The notes under the pieces are model-generated. The model saw only the letters and a list, made by a program, of their open reading frames with translations, was not told the DNA's origin and did no database searches. Below, in pieces: positions 39,951 to 49,625 of a DNA stretch of 64,000 nucleotides (position 1 is its first letter; each line of letters begins with the position of its first letter). The position numbers were made by a program, and so were the translations under genes. The stretch is from Mycolicibacterium grossiae (GTDB lineage Bacteria; Actinomycetota; Actinomycetes; Mycobacteriales; Mycobacteriaceae), in assembly GCF_008329645.1 (NCBI RefSeq), contig NZ_CP043474.1:3472001-3536000 (forward strand), in the 5' to 3' direction.

Positions 39951-42566
39951 ATGGCAAGTAAGACCGTCAGCCGATCTGGCGCACGAAACACCAGGTCAGG
40001 CACGGCCGCACGCAGTGGCGCCCGGCCGAAGCGGCCGGCGCCCCCGCGCCGCAAGCCGGCCAAGCGCAGCGCGGCGAGTGCGGGCGTGGGCTCGGCGGGC
40101 GCCGCCGTGGGCCGCGGTGCCCGCGCCGGCTGGCTGATGGTCGCCCGCGGGGCGGGTAGCACGGCGCGCTCGATCGGGCGCGCACGCGATCTCGAACCCG
40201 GGCACCGCCGCGACGGCATCGCCCTCGCTCTGCTCGCCCTCGCGGTGATCGTCGCCGCCAGTTCGTGGTTCGACGCCGCCCGTCCCGTCGGCGGCTGGAT
40301 CGACACGGCCGTGCGCACCCTCGTCGGTGCGGCCGTCGTGCTGGTGCCCCTGGTTCTCGCCACGATCGCCGTCGTCCTCATGCGCACCGAACCGCGTCCG
40401 GAGACCCGGCCGCGTCTGGTGCTCGGCGCCGTCATGATCGCCCTGCCCGTGCTCGGACTGTGGCACCTGTGGGCGGGAGCTCCCGCTGATTCCGTGGCGC
40501 GCCGCGACGCGGCCGGTTTCCTCGGCTTCGCCATCGGCGGCCCGCTTGCCGACGGGCTCACCGCCTGGATCGCCGCGCCCCTGCTCGTGATGGCGGTGCT
40601 GTTCGGCGTCCTGCTGATGACCGGCACCACGATCCGGGAGGTGCCCGCCACCCTGCGCGAGCTGTTCGCGACGGGTTACCGCGGTCAGGACTACGGCGAC
40701 GAGGACTACGGCGACGACGATCTCCACGACGACGGCTACGGCGACACGCACGGTGACGACGTCACCGCCCCGGCCGCCCCCCGGTCGCGGTCGAGGTCCC
40801 GCCGCGCCGCCGCGCCGCCGCCCGAGGACTTCTCCGACGGGTACTACGACGCCGTCGCGCCCGAGACGGCCGAGAACGAGCCGGCCGCCTGGACCGCCGC
40901 GCCGTCGGGCACCCCGTACGACAACTACCCGCCCGACGAACCGGCGCCCGCGCCGGAACCGGCACGCCCCGCCCGCCGCGCGAAGGCGCCGGTCGACGAG
41001 GACGCTCCGAAGCGCGCCGCCAAGGAGACGATGGTGCTCGACCGGGTCGTGGAGGGGCCGTATTCCCTGCCGCCGCTCGACCTGCTGATCGCCGGCGAGC
41101 CGCCGAAGCGCCTCACCGCAGCCAATCAGCACATGACGGATGCCATCACGTCCGTGCTGGAGCAGTTCAAGGTCGACGCCGCCGTCACCGGCTGCACCCG
41201 CGGCCCGACCGTGACTCGCTACGAGGTGGAACTCGGCCCCGGCGTGAAGGTCGAGAAGATCACCGCGCTGCACCGCAACATCGCCTACGCGGTGGCCACC
41301 GAGAGCGTGCGCATGCTGGCCCCGATCCCCGGCAAGTCGGCCGTCGGCATCGAGGTGCCCAATACCGACCGCGAGATGGTGCGCCTTGCCGACGTGCTCA
41401 CCGACCCCGTGGTGCGCAGCGATCACCACCCGCTCGTCATCGGCCTCGGCAAGGACATCGAGGGCGAGATGATCTCGGCCAACCTCGCCAAGATGCCGCA
41501 CCTGCTGGTGGCGGGCTCGACCGGTTCGGGCAAGTCGAGCTTCGTCAACTCGATGCTGGTGTCGCTGCTCACCCGCGCCACCCCCGACGAGGTCCGGATG
41601 GTGCTGATCGACCCGAAGATGGTCGAACTGACGCCCTACGAGGGCATCCCGCACCTCATCACCCCGATCATCACGCAGCCGAAGAAGGCCGCGGCCGCGC
41701 TGGCCTGGTTGGTCGAGGAGATGGAGCAGCGCTACCAGGACATGCAGGCCTCGCGGGTGCGCCACATCGACGTGTTCAACGAGAAGGTGCGCTCCGGCGA
41801 GATCACCACGCCATTGGGTAGCGAACGGGTCTACAAGCCGTATCCCTACATCCTCGCCATCGTCGACGAGCTGGCCGACCTGATGATGACCGCGCCCCGC
41901 GACGTCGAGGACGCCATCGTGCGGATCACGCAGAAGGCCCGCGCGGCCGGCATCCACCTGGTGCTGGCGACGCAGCGCCCGTCGGTCGACGTCGTCACCG
42001 GCCTGATCAAGACCAACGTGCCGTCGCGGCTGGCGTTCGCCACGTCGTCACTGACCGACAGCCGCGTCATCCTGGACCAGCCGGGCGCGGAGAAGCTGAT
42101 CGGCATGGGCGACGGACTGTTCCTGCCCATGGGCGCCAACAAGCCCATCCGGCTGCAGGGCGCCTTCATCAGCGACGAGGAGATCCAGGCCGTCGTCGAG
42201 GCCACCAAGGCCCAGGCGCAGCCCGAGTTCGTCGACGGCGTGACGGCGGCCAAGCCGTCCGGCGAGCGCACCGACGTCGACCCCGACATCGGCGACGACA
42301 TGGACGTGTTCCTGCAGGCCGTCGAACTGGTCGTCTCGTCGCAGTTCGGTTCGACGTCGATGCTGCAGCGCAAGCTGCGCGTCGGCTTCGCCAAGGCGGG
42401 GCGCCTGATGGACCTCATGGAGACCCGCAACATCGTGGGACCGTCGGAGGGGTCCAAGGCCCGCGAGGTGCTGGTCAAGCCCGACGAGCTGGCGGGCACG
42501 CTGGCGCTGATCCGCGGCGGGGCCGACGCCACCGGTGCGGATGCCGGCGACGAACCCGACTTCTAG
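39951..42566 (+). CDS. ftsK: DNA translocase FtsK
   Basis: FtsK pumps DNA at the division septum and activates XerCD recombination at dif. The 871-residue protein has a basic N-terminus, four transmembrane helices (about residues 85-215), an acidic Asp/Gly/Tyr-rich linker (~240-350), the RecA-like motor with Walker [13 protein letters not shown] and Walker [14 protein letters not shown], and a C-terminal gamma winged helix that reads KOPS ([20 protein letters not shown]). TAGGCT (39938-39943) lies 7 nt before ATG 39951, so the mRNA is probably leaderless. The frame is open to 39897 but that extension is unconserved. Confidence 0.97.
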   Translation: MASKTVSRSGARNTRSGTAARSGARPKRPAPPRRKPAKRSAASAGVGSAGAAVGRGARAGWLMVARGAGSTARSIGRARDLEPGHRRDGIALALLALAVIVAASSWFDAARPVGGWIDTAVRTLVGAAVVLVPLVLATIAVVLMRTEPRPETRPRLVLGAVMIALPVLGLWHLWAGAPADSVARRDAAGFLGFAIGGPLADGLTAWIAAPLLVMAVLFGVLLMTGTTIREVPATLRELFATGYRGQDYGDEDYGDDDLHDDGYGDTHGDDVTAPAAPRSRSRSRRAAAPPPEDFSDGYYDAVAPETAENEPAAWTAAPSGTPYDNYPPDEPAPAPEPARPARRAKAPVDEDAPKRAAKETMVLDRVVEGPYSLPPLDLLIAGEPPKRLTAANQHMTDAITSVLEQFKVDAAVTGCTRGPTVTRYEVELGPGVKVEKITALHRNIAYAVATESVRMLAPIPGKSAVGIEVPNTDREMVRLADVLTDPVVRSDHHPLVIGLGKDIEGEMISANLAKMPHLLVAGSTGSGKSSFVNSMLVSLLTRATPDEVRMVLIDPKMVELTPYEGIPHLITPIITQPKKAAAALAWLVEEMEQRYQDMQASRVRHIDVFNEKVRSGEITTPLGSERVYKPYPYILAIVDELADLMMTAPRDVEDAIVRITQKARAAGIHLVLATQRPSVDVVTGLIKTNVPSRLAFATSSLTDSRVILDQPGAEKLIGMGDGLFLPMGANKPIRLQGAFISDEEIQAVVEATKAQAQPEFVDGVTAAKPSGERTDVDPDIGDDMDVFLQAVELVVSSQFGSTSMLQRKLRVGFAKAGRLMDLMETRNIVGPSEGSKAREVLVKPDELAGTLALIRGGADATGADAGDEPDF

Positions 42567-42568
42567 AC

Positions 42569-43093
42569 CTAGAGATGCAGCAGCATCCGGGTGTTGCCGA
42601 GGGTGTTGGGCTTGACGTAGGAGAGGTCGAGGAACTCCGCGACGCCGATGTCGTAGGACCGGCACATCTCCTCGAACACCTCGGCGGTCACCGGGGTGCC
42701 GTCGATCTCGGCGAAACCGTGCCCAGCGAAGAAGTCGGTCTCGAAGGTGAGGACGAAGATCCGCTTCAGGTGCAGCTCGCGTGCGACGTCGAGCAGCCGG
42801 TCCACGACCGCGTGGCCGACGCCGCGGCCGCGCACCCGCGGGTGGGCGGCGACGGTGCGCACCTCGCCGAGATCGGACCACAGCACGTGCAGGGCCCCGC
42901 AGCCCACGACCTCGCCGTCGAGTTCGGCGACCCAGAACTCCTGGACCGCCTCGTAGAGGGTGACGAGATTCTTCTCGAGCAGGATCTTGCCGGCGTAGAT
43001 GTCGACGAGGGCCTTGATCGCGGGGACGTCCGACGTGCGGGCGCGACGCACCACCACGGCGTCGGCGGCAGCGGTCCCTGGGCCCTCGGTCAC
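42569..43093 (-). CDS. argA: N-acetylglutamate synthase (GNAT type)
   Basis: This 174-residue GNAT acetyltransferase matches Rv2747, which acetylates glutamate or glutamine to start arginine synthesis. The acetyl-CoA pyrophosphate loop is VAAHPRVRGRGVGHAVVDRL, and FETDFFAGHGFAEIDG is conserved in ArgA-type GNATs. GTG 43093 has a TACTCT -10 box (43101-43106) 7 nt upstream, a leaderless start. It is convergent with ftsK with only 2 nt between stops. Confidence 0.92.
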   Translation of the reverse strand: MTEGPGTAAADAVVVRRARTSDVPAIKALVDIYAGKILLEKNLVTLYEAVQEFWVAELDGEVVGCGALHVLWSDLGEVRTVAAHPRVRGRGVGHAVVDRLLDVARELHLKRIFVLTFETDFFAGHGFAEIDGTPVTAEVFEEMCRSYDIGVAEFLDLSYVKPNTLGNTRMLLHL

Positions 43094-43100
43094 AGGTGGC

Positions 43101-43129
43101 AGAGTATCCGCAGACGCAACCGATATTCT
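43101..43129. promoter_or_regulatory. Back-to-back leaderless promoters of argA and pgsA
   Basis: On the minus strand TACTCT (43101-43106) is 7 nt before the argA GTG. On the plus strand TATTCT (43124-43129) is 6 nt before the pgsA GTG. Only 42 bp separate the two start codons, so the promoters overlap and must compete or be co-regulated. Confidence 0.6.
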
Positions 43130-43135
43130 GTTGCG

Positions 43136-43720
43136 GTGCCGGGCCCGTCTGAGAGCAGTCCAGTGGCGCCGCGCGTGAGTGTGGTGAACGTCGCCAACCT
43201 CCTGACCGGGCTGCGCATCGTCCTGGTCCCGGTCTTCCTCGTCGCGCTGTTCACCGGTGACGGACACGAAACCCTCTGGCGAGTGGTCGCTTTCGTCGTG
43301 TTCGCGGCCGCGGTCATCACCGACCGGCTGGACGGCGAGATCGCCAGGGCCTACGGCATGGTGACCGAGTTCGGGAAGCTCGCCGATCCGATCGCCGACA
43401 AGGCGCTGATCGGCGCAGCGCTGATCGGCCTGTCCCTGCTCGGCGACCTGCCCTGGTGGGTGACCGTGGTGATCCTCGTCCGCGAGGTCGCCGTCACCCT
43501 GCTGCGCCTGGCAGTCCTGCGTCGCGGGGTGATCCCGGCCAGCCGCGGCGGCAAGCTCAAGACCACCGTGCAGGCGATGGCCATCGGCCTGTTCGTGCTG
43601 CCGCTGTCGGGCGCTTGGCTGACCGGGGCGTGGGTGCTCGTGTGGGCCGCGGTGGTGCTGACGGTGCTCACCGGCCTCGACTACCTGCTGTCGGCCGTCC
43701 GCAACGTCCGCACGGCCTGA
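43136..43720 (+). CDS. pgsA3: CDP-alcohol phosphatidyltransferase (PgsA type)
   Basis: This 194-residue membrane enzyme is of the phosphatidylglycerophosphate synthase type, with the CDP-alcohol motif DRLDGEIARAYGMVTEFGKL continuing to ADPIADK (the DGxxARx8GxxxDxxxD signature) and about five transmembrane helices. It would transfer a phosphatidyl group from CDP-diacylglycerol to glycerol-3-phosphate or a related alcohol. It matches Rv2746c. Confidence 0.9.
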   Translation: MPGPSESSPVAPRVSVVNVANLLTGLRIVLVPVFLVALFTGDGHETLWRVVAFVVFAAAVITDRLDGEIARAYGMVTEFGKLADPIADKALIGAALIGLSLLGDLPWWVTVVILVREVAVTLLRLAVLRRGVIPASRGGKLKTTVQAMAIGLFVLPLSGAWLTGAWVLVWAAVVLTVLTGLDYLLSAVRNVRTA

Positions 43721-43846
43721 ACCGGTTCGCACGGCCAGCGATCCGCGCGGTCCGAGCCCGGGATCGGTGCGCGCCGCCGGGAACCAAACCGGGTCGGGTC
43801 GGCGTTCTACCGGTCAGAAGCTGCCGACCCACTCGAAGGAGCCCCG

Positions 43847-44188
43847 ATGACGGCATTGCTGCGTGAAGTGATCGGCGACGTGCTGCGTCAGACCAGGACC
43901 GCCCAGGGGCGCACCCTGCGCGAGGTGTCCGACGACGCACGCGTCAGCCTCGGCTACCTCTCGGAGGTGGAACGCGGCCGCAAGGAGGCCTCGAGCGAGC
44001 TGCTCGGCGCGATCTGCACGGCGCTCGAGGTGCCGCTGTCGCGGGTGCTGTCCGACGCCGGTGACGTGCTCCAGACCCAGGAGCGCGAGGCACTGACGCA
44101 TGGCGCCGCGCCGGGCCGGCCCACGACCAACATCGACGTCACCACCAAGGTCGTCATCCCGCACCAGGTGTCGATGGCCGTCGCCTGA
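43847..44188 (+). CDS. clgR: Transcriptional activator ClgR
   Basis: This 113-residue Cro/C1-type helix-turn-helix protein ([22 protein letters not shown] is cut here; the recognition region is [20 protein letters not shown]) matches Rv2745c. ClgR activates clp protease genes and, in M. tuberculosis, the pspA envelope-stress operon. ATG 43847 has AAGGAG 7-8 nt upstream. The C-terminal [16 protein letters not shown] resembles the short tail that makes ClgR a Clp substrate. Confidence 0.93.
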   Translation: MTALLREVIGDVLRQTRTAQGRTLREVSDDARVSLGYLSEVERGRKEASSELLGAICTALEVPLSRVLSDAGDVLQTQEREALTHGAAPGRPTTNIDVTTKVVIPHQVSMAVA

Positions 44189-44240
44189 CCGGTCCGCGCC
44201 GCCCTCTCCGCGGGATCGTCCGCGGGGGTGTGGCCGCCTG

Positions 44241-44270
44241 TGCGCAACCATTAGGTTGGCAGGTAGCGCA
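44241..44270 (+). promoter_or_regulatory. Nested inverted repeats upstream of pspA
   Basis: TGCGC (44241-44245) and GCGCA (44266-44270) bracket AACC-ATTA-GGTT (44246-44257), two nested inverted repeats about 57 bp before pspA. The location between clgR and pspA makes a ClgR or stress-sigma site plausible. I cannot match it to a defined consensus. Confidence 0.35.
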
Positions 44271-44326
44271 GCCACCGGCCTGCGGACACGATCGACACGA
44301 CAACACTGCAGAAGGCGGAACCCGAG

Positions 44327-45136
44327 ATGGCAAATCCCTTCGTCAAGGCGTGGAAGTACATGATGGCGCTGTTCAGCTCCAAGGTGGACGAGTACGCCGA
44401 TCCGAAGGTGCAGATCCAGCAGGCGATCGAGGATGCCCAGCGACAGCACCAGGCGCTCACCCAGCAGGCCGCACAGGTGATCGGCAACCAGCGGCAGCTC
44501 GAGATGCGGCTGAACCGTCAGCTCGCCGACATCGAGAAGCTGCAGGTGAACGTCCGCCAGGCGCTGACGCTCGCCGATCAGGCGACCTCCGCCGGTGACG
44601 CCGCCAAGGCCACCGAGTACACCAACGCCGCCGAGGCGTTCGCCGCGCAGCTGGTCACCGCCGAGCAGTCGGTGGAGGACCTCAAGACGCTGCACGACCA
44701 GGCGCTGCAGGCCGCCGGCCAGGCCAAGAAGGCCGTCGAGCAGAACGCCATGGTGCTGCAGCAGAAGATCGCCGAGCGCAGCAAGCTGCTCAGCCAGCTC
44801 GAGCAGGCCAAGATGCAGGAGCAGGTGAGCGCCTCGCTGCAGTCGATGAGCGAGATCTCCGCACCGGGCACCACCCCGAGCCTCGACGAGGTGCGGGAGA
44901 AGATCGAGCGCCGCTACGCCAACGCCATGGGAGCCGCCGAACTCGCCCAGAACTCGGTGCAGGGCCGGATGATGGAGGTGCAGCAGGCCAGCGTGCAGAT
45001 GGCCGGCCACTCGCGCCTCGAGCAGATCCGCGCGTCCATGCGGGGCGACTCGCTGACGTCCGGGCCGGCCGCCAACCCGGCCACTCCCGCCGCGAACCCG
45101 CCGGCGTCGACGCCGGAGAACCCGCTGTCGCAGTGA
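44327..45136 (+). CDS. pspA: PspA/IM30 family envelope-stress protein (35 kDa antigen)
   Basis: This 269-residue ESCRT-III-like protein is nearly all coiled coil (about 25-225), starting [23 protein letters not shown] with the amphipathic membrane-binding helix. It matches Rv2744c, the 35 kDa antigen, which binds ClgR and protects the membrane under stress. The tail (~235-269) is Pro/Ala-rich. It sits between clgR and pspM. Confidence 0.95.
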   Translation: MANPFVKAWKYMMALFSSKVDEYADPKVQIQQAIEDAQRQHQALTQQAAQVIGNQRQLEMRLNRQLADIEKLQVNVRQALTLADQATSAGDAAKATEYTNAAEAFAAQLVTAEQSVEDLKTLHDQALQAAGQAKKAVEQNAMVLQQKIAERSKLLSQLEQAKMQEQVSASLQSMSEISAPGTTPSLDEVREKIERRYANAMGAAELAQNSVQGRMMEVQQASVQMAGHSRLEQIRASMRGDSLTSGPAANPATPAANPPASTPENPLSQ

Positions 45137-45143
45137 GCGCACG

Positions 45144-45995
45144 GTGACGACGAGGAGGCCGCCGACAGTGCCGAACTTCCCGACGCCTGATCCGCGGGCG
45201 CGGCATCCGCGGTGGACGACGCTGCTACAGCGCGGCGTCGACACCGCCGCCGAGTGGTCCGACGCACTCGCCCAGCGGCTCGGCGCCGCCGCCGACCCGC
45301 GCGCGAAGGCGCTGCGCAAGCGGCGGTGGGCGCTGCGGGCCACGCTGTTCCTCGGCTTCGCCACCGCGTTCTGGATCGCGGTGACGGCGGTGCTCGCGTC
45401 CTGGGACGTGCCGGCCTGGGCGTTGCTGATCCCCAGCCCGATCGCCGTCGGGGCGGCGTTCCTTGCCACGCTGGCGTTCCTGCGCTACCGCTGGCTGCGC
45501 GCAGCGCCTCTGCCGCCGGAGCGGTCCGTGCACCGGCTGCCGCCGTGGGGGTCGGCCGCGCGTCAGCCGATGGCGGCGCTGGCCTCGTCCGAGCGCGGCC
45601 TGGTCTCCCTGCTCGGCGTCATGGAGCGGGGCCGGATGCTGCCCGCCGACGAGCTACGCGAGGTCACCGCCGCCGCCCACCAGACCGCGGCCGCGATGGC
45701 CGCCACCGCCCGCGAGGTGGTGTCCATGGAGCGGGCGATCAGCTCGGCGCCGCAGTCCCGCGCCCACCTCACCCCGACCATCCGCGCGTTCGCCGGCCAA
45801 CTGCAGACCGGGGTGCGCCAGTACGACGAGATGGTGGACGCCGCAGCGCGACTCGTCTCGGCGGCCAACAGCGGCTCGATGTCCACCTCGGCGCTCTCGG
45901 CCGACCGCTACCGCCGCGAACTCGGCAACGCGACCGACCGGCTCGCCGGCTGGGCGCACGCCTTCGACGAACTGGGCCACCTGCGCGGCGCGTGA
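45144..45995 (+). CDS. pspM: PspM membrane protein
   Basis: This 283-residue protein has two transmembrane helices (about 67-86 and 92-112) and a long helical cytoplasmic C-terminus. It corresponds to Rv2743c (PspM), the membrane partner of PspA. GTG 45144 is 7 nt after pspA. The M. tuberculosis operon continues with pspN (Rv2742c); here the next gene, 20 nt on, is the oppositely oriented ephG, so pspN is absent. Confidence 0.85.
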   Translation: MTTRRPPTVPNFPTPDPRARHPRWTTLLQRGVDTAAEWSDALAQRLGAAADPRAKALRKRRWALRATLFLGFATAFWIAVTAVLASWDVPAWALLIPSPIAVGAAFLATLAFLRYRWLRAAPLPPERSVHRLPPWGSAARQPMAALASSERGLVSLLGVMERGRMLPADELREVTAAAHQTAAAMAATAREVVSMERAISSAPQSRAHLTPTIRAFAGQLQTGVRQYDEMVDAAARLVSAANSGSMSTSALSADRYRRELGNATDRLAGWAHAFDELGHLRGA

Positions 45996-46014
45996 GCCGC
46001 GGCCGCCCGCGGGC

Positions 46015-46464
46015 TCACATCCGCGGGCGCAGCGCGGGCACCACGGCGCCCAGCAGGCCGCGGGCCGTGGCCTTCAGCATGTCGAAGAAGTCGAAGTAGT
46101 CGCGCCACAACGTGATTCGGCCGTCGGTGACCTCGAAGACGCCGCACACCCAGAACTGCAGCCGCAGCGGTCCGAACACCATGGCGTCGGTGCGCTCGTT
46201 GAGCACCGTCGATCCCTCGGCGACGTTGCGGTGCACCGCCACCTCGAAGCCCATCCGGCCCTCCATCCCGCGCATCAGCTTCACCACCCGCCGGCGCCCG
46301 CGAATGGTCGGCAGCCCCACGTTCTGGTAGACGACGTCGTCGGCCAGCAGCGCGTCGATGGCGGTGAAGTCCTGATCGGCCAGGGCGTAGAGGAACGTCT
46401 CCACGATCTGGGCGTTGGCGCCTCGCGGCGCGGTCTCGGTCGGTGCGCCGGTGTGCTCGGTCAT
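46015..46464 (-). CDS. ephG: Limonene-1,2-epoxide hydrolase family epoxide hydrolase
   Basis: This 149-residue NTF2-fold protein matches Rv2740 (EphG). The LEH active-site triad residues are visible as Asp and Arg in NERTDAM and LRLQFWVCGVFEV, and Asp in ITLWRDYFDFFDM. It would hydrolyse epoxides, with sterol or fatty acid epoxides proposed in mycobacteria. ATG 46464. Confidence 0.9.
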   Translation of the reverse strand: MTEHTGAPTETAPRGANAQIVETFLYALADQDFTAIDALLADDVVYQNVGLPTIRGRRRVVKLMRGMEGRMGFEVAVHRNVAEGSTVLNERTDAMVFGPLRLQFWVCGVFEVTDGRITLWRDYFDFFDMLKATARGLLGAVVPALRPRM

Positions 46465-46505
46465 GCCCTCGAGGGTAGGGGCATCGGCTGTGACAGGGTA
46501 GGCCG

Positions 46506-47678
46506 ATGCGCGTCGCGGTGGTGGCCGGCCCGGACCCGGGGCACGCGTTCCCGGCGATCGCGCTGTGCCTGCGCCTGGGGGCCGCGGGCGACGATCCCGT
46601 CCTGCTGACCGGCGTGCAGTGGCTGGACACCGCTCGGCGCGCGGGTGTCGACGCCCTCGAACTCGCGGGCCTGGATCCCACGGACGCCGATGACGACGCC
46701 GACGCCGGCGCCAAGATCCACGCCCGCGCGGCGCGCATGGCCCGGCTCAACCTCGACGCGATCAGCGACCTGCGGGTGGACCTGGTGGTCTCCGACGTCA
46801 TCACCTCGTGCGGCGGGATGGTCGCCGAGCTGCTCGAGCTGCCGTGGGTGGAGCTGTGCCCCCATCCGCTGTACCGCCCGTCGCGGGGCCTGCCGCCGAT
46901 CGGCAGCGGCCTCGCGCCCGGCACCGGGATCCGCGGGCGTGCTCGCGACACCGTGCTGCGGGCCCTGACCGCTCGCTCGGTCCGGAAGGGCGAGGCACAG
47001 CGCGCGGCGGCGCGCGTCGGCATCGGACTGCCCGCCGCCGACCCGGGCCCGGCGCGGCGCCTGATCGCGACGCTGCCCGCGCTGGAGGTGCCCCGTCCGG
47101 ACTGGCCGGCCGAGGCCGTCGTCGTCGGACCGCTGCACTTCGAGCCGACCGATGCGGTGCTCGACGTCCCCGACGGCGAGGGGCCGCTCGTCGTCGTCGC
47201 GCCGTCCACCGCGACCACCGGCACGGCGGGCTTGGCCGAACTCGCGCTGACCGCGCTGCGGCCGGGTGAGGTGCTGCCGCCCGGCGCCCGGGTGGCGGTG
47301 TCCCGGCTCGACGGCGACGGCCTCGACGTGCCGCCGTGGGCGGCGGTGGGGCTGGGTCGGCAGGACGACCTGCTCGCGCGCGCCGACGCGGTGGTGTGCG
47401 GTGGCGGTCACGGCATGGTGTCCAAGACGCTGCTCGCGGGCGTGCCGATGGTGGTGGTCCCCGGCGGGGGAGACCAGTGGGAGATCGCGAATCGCCTGGC
47501 GCGACAGGGGAGTGCGGCGATCGTCCGGCCGCTGACCGCCGACGCGCTCACCGCGGCGGTGCGCGAGGTCCTGGCCACGCCGCGTTACCGCGACGCCGCC
47601 CGGTTCGCCCGCGCCGGCGCCGGTGCGGTGGCCGATCCGGTCCGGGTGTGCCGCGACGCCGTGCGCACCGCTCGGTAG
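46506..47678 (+). CDS. UGT-type glycosyltransferase
   Basis: This 390-residue GT-B fold enzyme is related to Rv2739c and to UGT/GtfB-type enzymes. Its N-terminus MRVAVVAGPDPGHAFPAIAL is the acceptor domain start. The C-terminal donor-binding region contains VVCGGGHGMVSKTLLAGVPMVVVPGGGDQWEIA (split here as GGGHGMVSKTLLAG and VPGGGDQWE). Sugar and acceptor are unknown. ATG 46506 is divergent from ephG by 41 bp. Confidence 0.85.
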   Translation: MRVAVVAGPDPGHAFPAIALCLRLGAAGDDPVLLTGVQWLDTARRAGVDALELAGLDPTDADDDADAGAKIHARAARMARLNLDAISDLRVDLVVSDVITSCGGMVAELLELPWVELCPHPLYRPSRGLPPIGSGLAPGTGIRGRARDTVLRALTARSVRKGEAQRAAARVGIGLPAADPGPARRLIATLPALEVPRPDWPAEAVVVGPLHFEPTDAVLDVPDGEGPLVVVAPSTATTGTAGLAELALTALRPGEVLPPGARVAVSRLDGDGLDVPPWAAVGLGRQDDLLARADAVVCGGGHGMVSKTLLAGVPMVVVPGGGDQWEIANRLARQGSAAIVRPLTADALTAAVREVLATPRYRDAARFARAGAGAVADPVRVCRDAVRTAR

Positions 47679-47687
47679 GTTGGAGGC

Positions 47688-47882
47688 GTGCGGTTGACGG
47701 AGTTCCACGAACTCGTCCATGGACAGTTCGGTGAGGTGCGGGGTGCCTCCCTGCTCGTCGACCACGTGCTCAGCGGCTTCGGTGGCCGCACCGCCGCCCA
47801 GCTCATCGAGGCCGGCGTGGAACCGCGCGACGTGTGGCGCGCGCTGTGCTCGGACTTCGACGTCCCGCGCGATCAGTGGTGA
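47688..47882 (+). CDS. DUF3046 protein
   Basis: This 64-residue protein belongs to DUF3046 and matches Rv2738c beside recA. It reads MRLTEFHELVHGQFGEVRG and ends ALCSDFDVPRDQW. TAGGTT (47676-47681), overlapping the glycosyltransferase stop codon, lies 6 nt before GTG 47688, a leaderless start. Function is unknown but its link to recA is conserved across actinobacteria. Confidence 0.88.
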   Translation: MRLTEFHELVHGQFGEVRGASLLVDHVLSGFGGRTAAQLIEAGVEPRDVWRALCSDFDVPRDQW

Positions 47883-47934
47883 GCGCCTGCGTCCACGACG
47901 CCTGACGCGACACGACGCGGCGTGTTGACTTGAA

Positions 47935-47950
47935 TCGAACACGTGTTCGT
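47935..47950 (+). promoter_or_regulatory. LexA SOS box upstream of recA
   Basis: TCGAAC-ACGT-GTTCGT matches the mycobacterial SOS box TCGAAC(N4)GTTCGA at all but the last base. It lies 121 bp before recA and controls the LexA-dependent promoter. Just downstream, GGTTCGC-AC-GCGAACC (47965-47980) is a 7-bp inverted repeat that may fold in the leader. Confidence 0.9.
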
Positions 47951-47990
47951 CTACTGTGGTGAACGGTTCGCACGCGAACCCTGCAGGGAT

Positions 47991-48013
47991 TTGTCGGTGG
48001 CCTCCTCTAGCGT
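47991..48013 (+). promoter_or_regulatory. PafBC-type (RecA-NDp) promoter of recA
   Basis: TTGTCGGTG (47991-47999), an 8-nt spacer and TAGCGT (48008-48013) match the LexA-independent DNA-damage promoter TTGTCRGTG-N8-TANNNT, driven by PafBC in mycobacteria. recA thus has both damage-response promoters, as in M. tuberculosis and M. smegmatis. Confidence 0.88.
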
Positions 48014-48070
48014 CACGGCCAACCGATCGGAACCCCGGTCAACGAACCCCACGAGGATGGAGACCACCCC

Positions 48071-49120
48071 ATGGCACCACAGGCACCCGACCGCGAGAAG
48101 GCCCTCGAACTGGCGCTCGCGCAGATCGACAAGAACTTCGGCAAGGGCTCGGTCATGCGCCTCGGCGAGGACGTGCGCCCGCCGATCTCGGTCATCCCCA
48201 CCGGTTCGATCTCGCTGGACGTCGCGCTCGGCATCGGCGGCCTGCCCCGCGGTCGCGTCATCGAGATCTACGGTCCGGAGTCCTCCGGCAAGACCACCGT
48301 CGCGCTGCACGCGGTGGCCAACGCTCAGGCCGCCGGCGGCATCGCCGCCTTCATCGACGCCGAGCACGCGCTGGATCCGGAGTACGCCAAGAAGCTCGGC
48401 GTCGACACCGACTCGCTGCTGGTCAGCCAGCCCGACACCGGTGAGCAGGCCCTCGAGATCGCCGACATGCTGGTGCGTTCCGGCGCGCTGGACATCCTGG
48501 TCATCGACTCGGTGGCCGCGCTGGTTCCGCGCGCCGAGATCGAGGGCGAGATGGGTGACAGCCACGTCGGTCTGCAGGCCCGCCTGATGAGCCAGGCGCT
48601 GCGCAAGATGACCGGTGCGCTGAACAACTCGGGCACCACCGCGATCTTCATCAACCAGCTGCGCGAGAAGATCGGCGTGATGTTCGGGTCTCCCGAGACC
48701 ACCACGGGCGGCAAGGCGCTGAAGTTCTACGCCTCGGTGCGCCTGGACGTGCGCCGCATCGAGACGCTGAAGGACGGCACCGACGCGGTCGGCAACCGCA
48801 CCCGCGTCAAGGTCGTGAAGAACAAGGTCTCGCCGCCGTTCAAGCAGGCCGAGTTCGACATCCTCTACGGCCGCGGCATCTCCCGCGAGGGTTCGCTCAT
48901 CGACATGGGCGTCGAGCACGGCTTCATCCGCAAGTCCGGTTCCTGGTTCACCTACGACGGGGAGCAGCTGGGACAGGGCAAGGAGAACGCACGGAACTTC
49001 CTGCTGGAGAACGTCGACGTGGCCAACGAGATCGAGAAGAAGATCAAGGAGAAGCTCGGCATCGGTGCCCAGCTGACCGACGATGCCGCCGATGTCCTCC
49101 CCGCGCCGGTCGACTTCTGA
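48071..49120 (+). CDS. recA: Recombinase RecA
   Basis: This 349-residue RecA performs strand exchange and triggers LexA self-cleavage. It has Walker [17 protein letters not shown] (about 66-80), the L1/L2 DNA-binding loops ([20 protein letters not shown] and [21 protein letters not shown], each within conserved context) and an acidic C-terminus. The sequence is continuous with no intein, unlike M. tuberculosis RecA. ATG 48071 follows GGAGACC. It overlaps recX by 38 bp. Confidence 0.98.
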   Translation: MAPQAPDREKALELALAQIDKNFGKGSVMRLGEDVRPPISVIPTGSISLDVALGIGGLPRGRVIEIYGPESSGKTTVALHAVANAQAAGGIAAFIDAEHALDPEYAKKLGVDTDSLLVSQPDTGEQALEIADMLVRSGALDILVIDSVAALVPRAEIEGEMGDSHVGLQARLMSQALRKMTGALNNSGTTAIFINQLREKIGVMFGSPETTTGGKALKFYASVRLDVRRIETLKDGTDAVGNRTRVKVVKNKVSPPFKQAEFDILYGRGISREGSLIDMGVEHGFIRKSGSWFTYDGEQLGQGKENARNFLLENVDVANEIEKKIKEKLGIGAQLTDDAADVLPAPVDF

Positions 49121-49625
49121 TCCGACGGACTCCCCGTCGCGCGACGAGCAGGCGCGGGCGCTCTGCCTGCGCCTGCTCACCGTCCGGGCCCGCACCCGCG
49201 CCGAACTGGCCGGGCACCTGGAGAAGCGTGGCTACCCCGACGACGTGAGCCGGCGGGTGCTCGACCGGCTGGCTCACGTCGGCCTGGTCGACGACGAGGA
49301 CTTCGCCGAACAGTGGGTGCGATCGCGACGCACCCACGCGGGCAAGGGAAAGCGCGCGCTGGCCGCCGAACTACGCACCAAGGGCATCGACGACGACGTC
49401 ATCGCCGGGGCACTGGCCGGTATCGACGCCGAGGCCGAACGCGCCCGGGCCGAGCAACTGGTCGCCGACAAGCTCCGGCGCGAGCGGCTCGACGAGGACA
49501 CCGACGAGACCAAGGTGGCCCGGCGGCTGGTGGGCATGCTCGCCCGTCGCGGCTATCACCAGTCCATGGCGTTCGACGTCGTCAAGGTCGCCCTGGCCAG
49601 CGAGCGGGAACGCCGGCGGGTCTAG
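49083..49625 (+). CDS. recX: RecA regulatory protein RecX
   Basis: This 180-residue protein is made of three-helix RecX repeats ([55 protein letters not shown] region). It binds RecA filaments and curbs their activity. ATG 49083 or ATG 49092 lies inside recA, so it is translationally coupled. It is convergent with the glutamate transporter operon, overlapping by 4 bp. Confidence 0.95.
   Translation: MPPMSSPRRSTSDPTDSPSRDEQARALCLRLLTVRARTRAELAGHLEKRGYPDDVSRRVLDRLAHVGLVDDEDFAEQWVRSRRTHAGKGKRALAAELRTKGIDDDVIAGALAGIDAEAERARAEQLVADKLRRERLDEDTDETKVARRLVGMLARRGYHQSMAFDVVKVALASERERRRV

Noticed and set aside
48071..49120. Intein in recA
   Set aside because: The frame is continuous at normal family length with no splicing-domain insert.
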